From the NCBI GenBank assembly GCA_913052585.1, contig CAJXEB010000012.1:1-51727 (forward strand): 51,727 nt of DNA, given 5' to 3'. Source of the DNA: an uncultured Flavobacteriaceae bacterium (lineage in GTDB: Bacteria > Bacteroidota > Bacteroidia > Flavobacteriales > Flavobacteriaceae). The notes below the pieces were generated by a model. The model was not told where the DNA came from and did not search any database. It saw nothing but the letters and a program-made list of their open reading frames with translations. The position numbers and the translations under genes are program-made. Positions 48,035 through 51,727 of the stretch are shown here, one piece after another; position 1 is the stretch's first letter; each line of letters starts with the position of its first letter.

Positions 48035-48568
48035 TTATTTGGTGTCAAATCCATCAAGACTTTTGGTGTTATTATCTTTCCAGTATTGTATAACTCCGTC
48101 TCTTCCTGTTTTAATGTCTGAATCTTTTAATTGAGAACGTTCTTCGTTAAAATCCATAAATGGCACAGCATATCCGCAAGAGTTTTGCACTAAGTTAATA
48201 TCCATTTCTATAATTTGTCGAGCTCCTACAAAATCTTCAAAAAGTGAACTATATGCTATATATTCTTTATCGTTTTCATGATATATTTTTGCATTTCCGT
48301 AAAGCCTAAGAATCAAAGGCATTTTTTCAAAAGAACAAAACATAATGGTCATTCGATCATTTTCTAATAAATGAGCTGCAGTTTCATTCCCACTACCGGT
48401 AAGGTTTAACCAAACTATTTTTTTAGAATCAATAATCCTAAACGTGTCCATTCCTTTTGGAGAAATATTTACACTGCCTTGGCTTCTTGCGGTACCAACA
48501 AAAAATATTTTTTGATTTTCTATAAAATTTTTTAATGCAGGGTTTAATTCTTTTAGGCGTTTTCCCAT
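48035..48568 (-). CDS. Pyridoxamine 5'-phosphate oxidase-family protein
   Basis: A 177-residue flavin-reductase-like split-barrel protein. The N-terminal half (FFVGTARSQGSVNISPKGMD, WLNLTGSGNETAAHL) is the FMN-binding PNPOx-like fold, followed by LRLYGNAKIYHEND. Substrate unknown; family members range from PNP oxidases to general flavin-dependent reductases. 1 bp after the methyltransferase gene. Convergent with pcm. Confidence 0.87.
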   Translation of the reverse strand: MGKRLKELNPALKNFIENQKIFFVGTARSQGSVNISPKGMDTFRIIDSKKIVWLNLTGSGNETAAHLLENDRMTIMFCSFEKMPLILRLYGNAKIYHENDKEYIAYSSLFEDFVGARQIIEMDINLVQNSCGYAVPFMDFNEERSQLKDSDIKTGRDGVIQYWKDNNTKSLDGFDTK

Positions 48569-48569
48569 T

Positions 48570-49214
48570 TTATTTCTTTTTAAAGAGTGTGTAAATGTAT
48601 TCTCTTTTATCGCCAGATGGCATCGTATAGGTATAATTAAAAGAGTCTACTAATGTAAAACTACTTCCTAGTTGCTTTTCTAGTAATTCTTGATCATACT
48701 GAAACAAAGGGAGTCCAGAACAAAACTTAGCACTATTGGTATTAAATTGAGCTAATATTACATATCCATTCGATTTTACGGTATTCGAAAGCAATTCAAA
48801 ATAATTTTCTTGCTCTTTTGGGTTTGTAAAAAAGTGAAGTACCGCTCTATCTATCCAAAGATCTACTGGTTCTATATGTTTTAATAATTGAGGATTTGTA
48901 AGATCGTCAACTATTGTTTTTATGTTTTCTTTTCCAACTCTTAATGCTAAATTATTTAAAGCAATTTCACTTATATCAGTAGCAATTAAATTGGAATAAT
49001 TAAGGTTTATCAATTCATCAATTAATGTGGTGCTTCCTGCTCCAATATTAATGATTCTTGCTTCTTTAGGGAGTTTTGTTTGATTGACTAAGTTAAACAT
49101 TGGACTCAAATCCGTTTCAAACCAGCCTAGTTTTTCTTTTGGATTATTGGTGTAAACGTTATTCCAATATTCTTTTAAATTCTTTTCAGATTCCGAGTTA
49201 TTTGAAGTACTCAT
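48570..49214 (-). CDS. Class I SAM-dependent methyltransferase
   Basis: A 214-residue methyltransferase. The N-terminal YWNNVYTNNPKEKLGWFE resembles the thiopurine/thiol-type small-molecule methyltransferases, followed by the SAM loop IINIGAGSTTLID and DLWIDRAVLHFF. Substrate not predictable. Between smpB (upstream, 21 bp) and the PNPOx-like gene. Confidence 0.87.
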   Translation of the reverse strand: MSTSNNSESEKNLKEYWNNVYTNNPKEKLGWFETDLSPMFNLVNQTKLPKEARIINIGAGSTTLIDELINLNYSNLIATDISEIALNNLALRVGKENIKTIVDDLTNPQLLKHIEPVDLWIDRAVLHFFTNPKEQENYFELLSNTVKSNGYVILAQFNTNSAKFCSGLPLFQYDQELLEKQLGSSFTLVDSFNYTYTMPSGDKREYIYTLFKKK

Positions 49215-49235
49215 TTAGATTTGATAATAAAATTT

Positions 49236-49700
49236 CTATTTATTGAAACTCTTTTTTATTCTACTTAAATCCCGCTTGTTGTCACGGTCTTTTAAGGTTT
49301 CTCTTTTGTCGAATAATTTCTTCCCTTTACACAGTGCTATTTGGACTTTTGCAAGTCCTTTTTCAGTAGTGAACATTAGTAGCGGAATAATGGTTAGACC
49401 AGAATTTTTAACTTGCTTTTCTAACTTTTTTAATTCATTTCTATTAAGCAATAGTTTACGTTCACTTTTGGGACTGTGATTAAAGTGTGCTGCGTGAGAA
49501 TACTCTTGAATGGTCATATTAATAACAAACAATTCATTATTACTAAACTCACAAAAAGATTCGGTAATAGATGCTTTACCTTCTCTAATGGCTTTAATTT
49601 CTGTTCCTTGCAGTACAATTCCTGCGACAAATTTGTCCAAGATTTCATACTCAAATCGAGCTTTTTTATTTTTTATTTTTATTGTTTTCTGAATTGCCAT
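49236..49700 (-). CDS. smpB: SsrA-binding protein SmpB
   Basis: Binds tmRNA and delivers it to stalled ribosomes. The 154-residue protein opens IKNKKARFEYEI and has GTEIKAIREGKASI and the C-terminal tail KGKKLFDKRETLKDRDNKRDL that reaches the mRNA channel. Complete, with a basic end. Promoter element TATTTTTG 7 bp before the ATG. No tmRNA gene was found in the window. Confidence 0.96.
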   Translation of the reverse strand: MAIQKTIKIKNKKARFEYEILDKFVAGIVLQGTEIKAIREGKASITESFCEFSNNELFVINMTIQEYSHAAHFNHSPKSERKLLLNRNELKKLEKQVKNSGLTIIPLLMFTTEKGLAKVQIALCKGKKLFDKRETLKDRDNKRDLSRIKKSFNK

Positions 49701-49707
49701 AGCAATG

Positions 49708-49715
49708 CAAAAATA
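49708..49715 (-). promoter_or_regulatory. Promoter -7 element for smpB
   Basis: TATTTTTG on the minus strand, 7 bp before the smpB ATG, so the 5' UTR is about 1-4 nt. Confidence 0.45.
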
Positions 49716-49791
49716 GGCAAACTATTTGTGGAATATATATAGAATTAAATTTTGTCTCATTTTTTTACAATAGATATAATTCAATTGATAG

Positions 49792-49819
49792 TTGTAATAT
49801 ATTTTTCCGACTATATTTG
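49792..49819 (+). promoter_or_regulatory. Promoter for the DUF6503-like lipoprotein gene
   Basis: TTG (49792-49794), 17-bp spacer, TATATTTG (49812-49819): full Bacteroidota promoter. Leader ~17 nt before ATG 49839. Confidence 0.65.
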
Positions 49820-49838
49820 AAATATATAAAAATTACCC

Positions 49839-50597
49839 ATGAAAATACTTTTGATAATTTTAATCCCTGTTCTATTTTTTTCTTGCAAAGAAGAAGCGAA
49901 AATTGAAAAAATTCAAAGCTTAACAGCAGAGCAAATAATTGATAAAGCTATAGATAATAGCTGCCAAGGAAATTGCGAAAGCGCTCAAATAGAATTTACA
50001 TTTAGAAATAGAATTTATAAAAGCATTCGAAATGAAGGTAAATATCAATTGGAAAGAACGAGAATTGATGGAGAAGATACGATCCAGGATATTATTTCAA
50101 ATGAAGGTTTAAAACGTTATATAAACGAAATAGAAATAAGAGTTAATGATTCTATGGTTACTAGTGTTCGTGATGGAGTAAATTCAGTTCATTATTTCGC
50201 TCAATTACCATTTGGTTTAAATAATCAAGCAGTACAAAAGAAGTTAATTGGCGAGGATTCAATTAACAATAACAACTATTATGAAATTAAAGTTACTTTT
50301 AAAGAAGAGGGTGGAGGTACCGATTTTGACGATGTTTTTGTTTATTGGATACATAAACAAGATTTTACCGTAGATTATTTAGCATATAGTTATGCTGTAA
50401 ATGGTGGCGGAATTAGGTTTAGAGAAGCTTCTAATACTAGAGTAATCAATGGAATCCGATTTGTAGACTATAACAATTACAAGCCTGAAAGCAAAGAAAT
50501 TATGCTTTCAGATCTTGATAGTTTATTTATTAAAGGGAAATTAAAATTATTATCAAAAATTGAAACTGAAAATATAACAGTTTCTCTTTTAGATTAA
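49839..50597 (+). CDS. Putative lipoprotein (DUF6503-like)
   Basis: A 252-residue exported lipoprotein: signal MKILLIILIPVLFFSC with a lipobox ending in Cys16. The mature part is mainly beta-like (AQIEFTFRNRIYKS ... LPFGLNNQAVQKKLIGED ... IRFVDYNNYKP) and reminiscent of outer-membrane lipoprotein-carrier-type half-barrels. I recall a flavobacterial family DUF6503 like this; that name is tentative. Function unknown. Convergent and abutting the phosphatase gene (0 bp). Confidence 0.82.
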   Translation: MKILLIILIPVLFFSCKEEAKIEKIQSLTAEQIIDKAIDNSCQGNCESAQIEFTFRNRIYKSIRNEGKYQLERTRIDGEDTIQDIISNEGLKRYINEIEIRVNDSMVTSVRDGVNSVHYFAQLPFGLNNQAVQKKLIGEDSINNNNYYEIKVTFKEEGGGTDFDDVFVYWIHKQDFTVDYLAYSYAVNGGGIRFREASNTRVINGIRFVDYNNYKPESKEIMLSDLDSLFIKGKLKLLSKIETENITVSLLD

Positions 50598-51104
50598 TTA
50601 TTTATTATGGTCTTCAATAATTACTGAAGATTTACCGTCAGCAATAGTCACTATAAAAAGTTTGCCATTGTCGCTATCGTCAATTTGTGAATGTTCTTGT
50701 GTTCCAGTAATTGTATTGACAAAGGCTGGAGTCGTATTGCTATGACCAACAATTAATACGGTTTGCTTTTCTGTTTTTGTTTTAAATTCTTCATTAAATA
50801 AATTCTCCGTACCATAACTTAATACTACTAAACCTTTTGACTTTGCCGATGGTAAAGCTGTTTGTTGAGTTCTTTTGTAGTCTGTCGAATAAACTTTATC
50901 AAAAGGTATATCCTTAAATACATTTGCCCAGTTTTCAGCTCTTTTTAAACCAACCTCAGTTAATTCTGGATCTTTATCTTTTGTGTTTCTATCTTTTTCA
51001 GCGTGTCTTATTAAATAATAAACTGTGGCATCTTGTTTCTTTTTATCAGATTTACAAGAAAGAATAACAGTTGAAATTATAATTAAAAATAAAAACTTTT
51101 TCAT
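50598..51104 (-). CDS. Histidine phosphatase-family lipoprotein
   Basis: A 168-residue exported phosphatase: lipoprotein signal (lipobox ILSC, Cys17), then the histidine-phosphatase core YLIRHAEKDRN (phospho-His), STDYKRTQQTA, and VGHSNTTPAF with the second catalytic His. The small size suggests SixA-like or phosphoglycerate-mutase-like members, though these normally lack a signal. Substrate unknown; periplasmic or outer-membrane location. Confidence 0.9.
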   Translation of the reverse strand: MKKFLFLIIISTVILSCKSDKKKQDATVYYLIRHAEKDRNTKDKDPELTEVGLKRAENWANVFKDIPFDKVYSTDYKRTQQTALPSAKSKGLVVLSYGTENLFNEEFKTKTEKQTVLIVGHSNTTPAFVNTITGTQEHSQIDDSDNGKLFIVTIADGKSSVIIEDHNK

Positions 51105-51136
51105 ATTAATATATTTAGTACAAACTTAATTTAATT

Positions 51137-51646
51137 TCAAGAAACTTCTTGTTTTTTTGAGAATTTGAAATTCTTCTTAAAATGTTCAACCCTTGTTTCA
51201 AAGGCGTTAGTATCTATTGGGTTTTGAACACTTTTAAATAATTCCATTAGTTCATTTGAATGCAATTCTCTTTTTTGTTTCATTAAATCAAAATGAACAA
51301 AAGAACTCCACATGATTGCTTTAATTTTTGTTTTTTCTTTATTCCACATTTTTAATTCTACTAATAAACTATAATTATCATGTTTTAACAATTGCGATTC
51401 GATGATTACTTCTTCCATTAAAAATGCAGGATTGATGTATGCTATTTGATTGCTACCAACAACCCAACTTTTTCCTATTGTTCTGGCCATTTTATAGATA
51501 TCGACTCCATAATGTTCCGCTATTTGATCTTCTCTTGCGTTGACAAAATAATTTAAATAGGCTGCATTGTTTAAGTGGTTAAAAGGGTCACAATCTTGAA
51601 ACCTTATTTTAACGGTACTTTGTAATGTATTTGGTAATTTTTTCAT
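51137..51646 (-). CDS. Acyl-CoA thioesterase-like hotdog protein
   Basis: A 169-residue hotdog-fold thioesterase. The IRFQDCDPFNHLNNAAYLNYF motif has the family Asp (DCD) and Asn/His, as in 4-hydroxybenzoyl-CoA thioesterase relatives. Substrate unknown. 7 bp after the truncated gene at the window end, so it is probably cotranscribed with it. Second hotdog enzyme in the window besides 17973. Confidence 0.9.
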   Translation of the reverse strand: MKKLPNTLQSTVKIRFQDCDPFNHLNNAAYLNYFVNAREDQIAEHYGVDIYKMARTIGKSWVVGSNQIAYINPAFLMEEVIIESQLLKHDNYSLLVELKMWNKEKTKIKAIMWSSFVHFDLMKQKRELHSNELMELFKSVQNPIDTNAFETRVEHFKKNFKFSKKQEVS

Positions 51647-51653
51647 GTAATTT

Positions 51654-51727
51654 TTAGTTTTCTATTTCATTTTTAATGATCGAATTCATCTCTATCATTG
51701 CTTGTTTTAAATAGTGTTCATCATCCA
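51654..51727 (-). CDS. C-terminal end of a truncated gene
   Basis: The window edge cuts this gene. The visible minus-strand frame reads DDEHYLKQAMIEMNSIIKN and ends ...EIEN before a stop at 51654-51656. It is probably coding because it abuts the thioesterase gene (7 bp) on the same strand and the other frames are interrupted. Too short to assign a function. Confidence 0.55.
   Translation of the reverse strand, partial: DDEHYLKQAMIEMNSIIKNEIEN

Noticed and set aside
49701-49838. tmRNA gene beside smpB
   Set aside because: The 138-bp gap holds only the two divergent promoters; the tmRNA ends are not present.

Overview
The window is chromosomal DNA from a low-GC marine-type member of Bacteroidota, almost certainly family Flavobacteriaceae. 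The evidence is consistent: monomeric NADP-isocitrate dehydrogenase, the long ~480-residue GAPDH, the Bacteroidota form of RNA polymerase omega, a DUF4835 (PorD-type) gene, two secreted proteins with type IX secretion (T9SS) C-terminal domains, and promoters with the Bacteroidota -7 element TAnnTTTG instead of a Pribnow box. Shine-Dalgarno sequences are weak or absent, and TTG/GTG starts are common. I cannot name the genus.

Layout. 1-468: 3' end of a 23S rRNA gene, spacer, 5S rRNA and terminator, leaving on the + strand. 583-10442 (minus): small DUF6095-like membrane protein, murQ, icd, a ~635-bp gene-free but strongly structured region (candidate ncRNA), rplS with a leader, an RluA-type pseudouridine synthase, trmD, a broken GNAT gene, GAPDH and an HtrA protease. 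10587-13698 (plus): overlapping dapF, GNAT and mltG, then a secreted lysozyme-like protein. 13705-17769 (minus): RsmI-like methylase, secreted PQQ-type sugar dehydrogenase, LMW phosphatase, dnaA. 17973-21539: a thioesterase (plus) facing a yigZ, EamA transporter, HAD and ribD operon (minus). 21567-38841 (plus): GNAT, prmC, LOG, aquaporin, ligA, hypothetical, dapA, then bamD, omega, coaBC, porD-like and recN, then fabI, a glycosyltransferase, a YbbR-like protein, coaE and a histidine kinase/response regulator pair. 38876-45927 (minus): miaA, voltage-gated-type K+ channel, exonuclease/GIY-YIG fusion, YggS, DUF1015, hydroxyacyl-CoA dehydrogenase, Gfo/Idh oxidoreductase. 46095-51727: cyanophycinase-like T9SS cargo and pcm (plus), then PNPOx-like protein, methyltransferase and smpB (minus), a lipoprotein (plus), a histidine phosphatase, a thioesterase and a truncated gene (minus).

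How the genes work together. Most are housekeeping. Lysine/diaminopimelate synthesis and the cell wall are served by dapA, dapF, mltG, murQ and the lysozyme-like protein. RNA modification and translation are served by trmD, the Rlu enzyme, miaA, rplS, prmC and smpB. DNA replication and repair are served by dnaA, ligA, recN and the exonuclease/GIY-YIG protein. CoA, riboflavin and fatty-acid synthesis are served by coaBC, coaE, ribD and fabI. Envelope biogenesis and secretion involve bamD, the porD-like gene and htrA.

I found no CRISPR array, insertion sequence, prophage or defence island. The least ordinary signals are the structured intergenic RNA candidate at about 4036-4670, a recurrent TAnnTTTG-N4-ATG geometry that predicts leaderless mRNAs, an ion-channel gene whose conserved N-terminus extends upstream of any ATG/GTG/TTG codon, a putative L19 leader, and one recent pseudogene.
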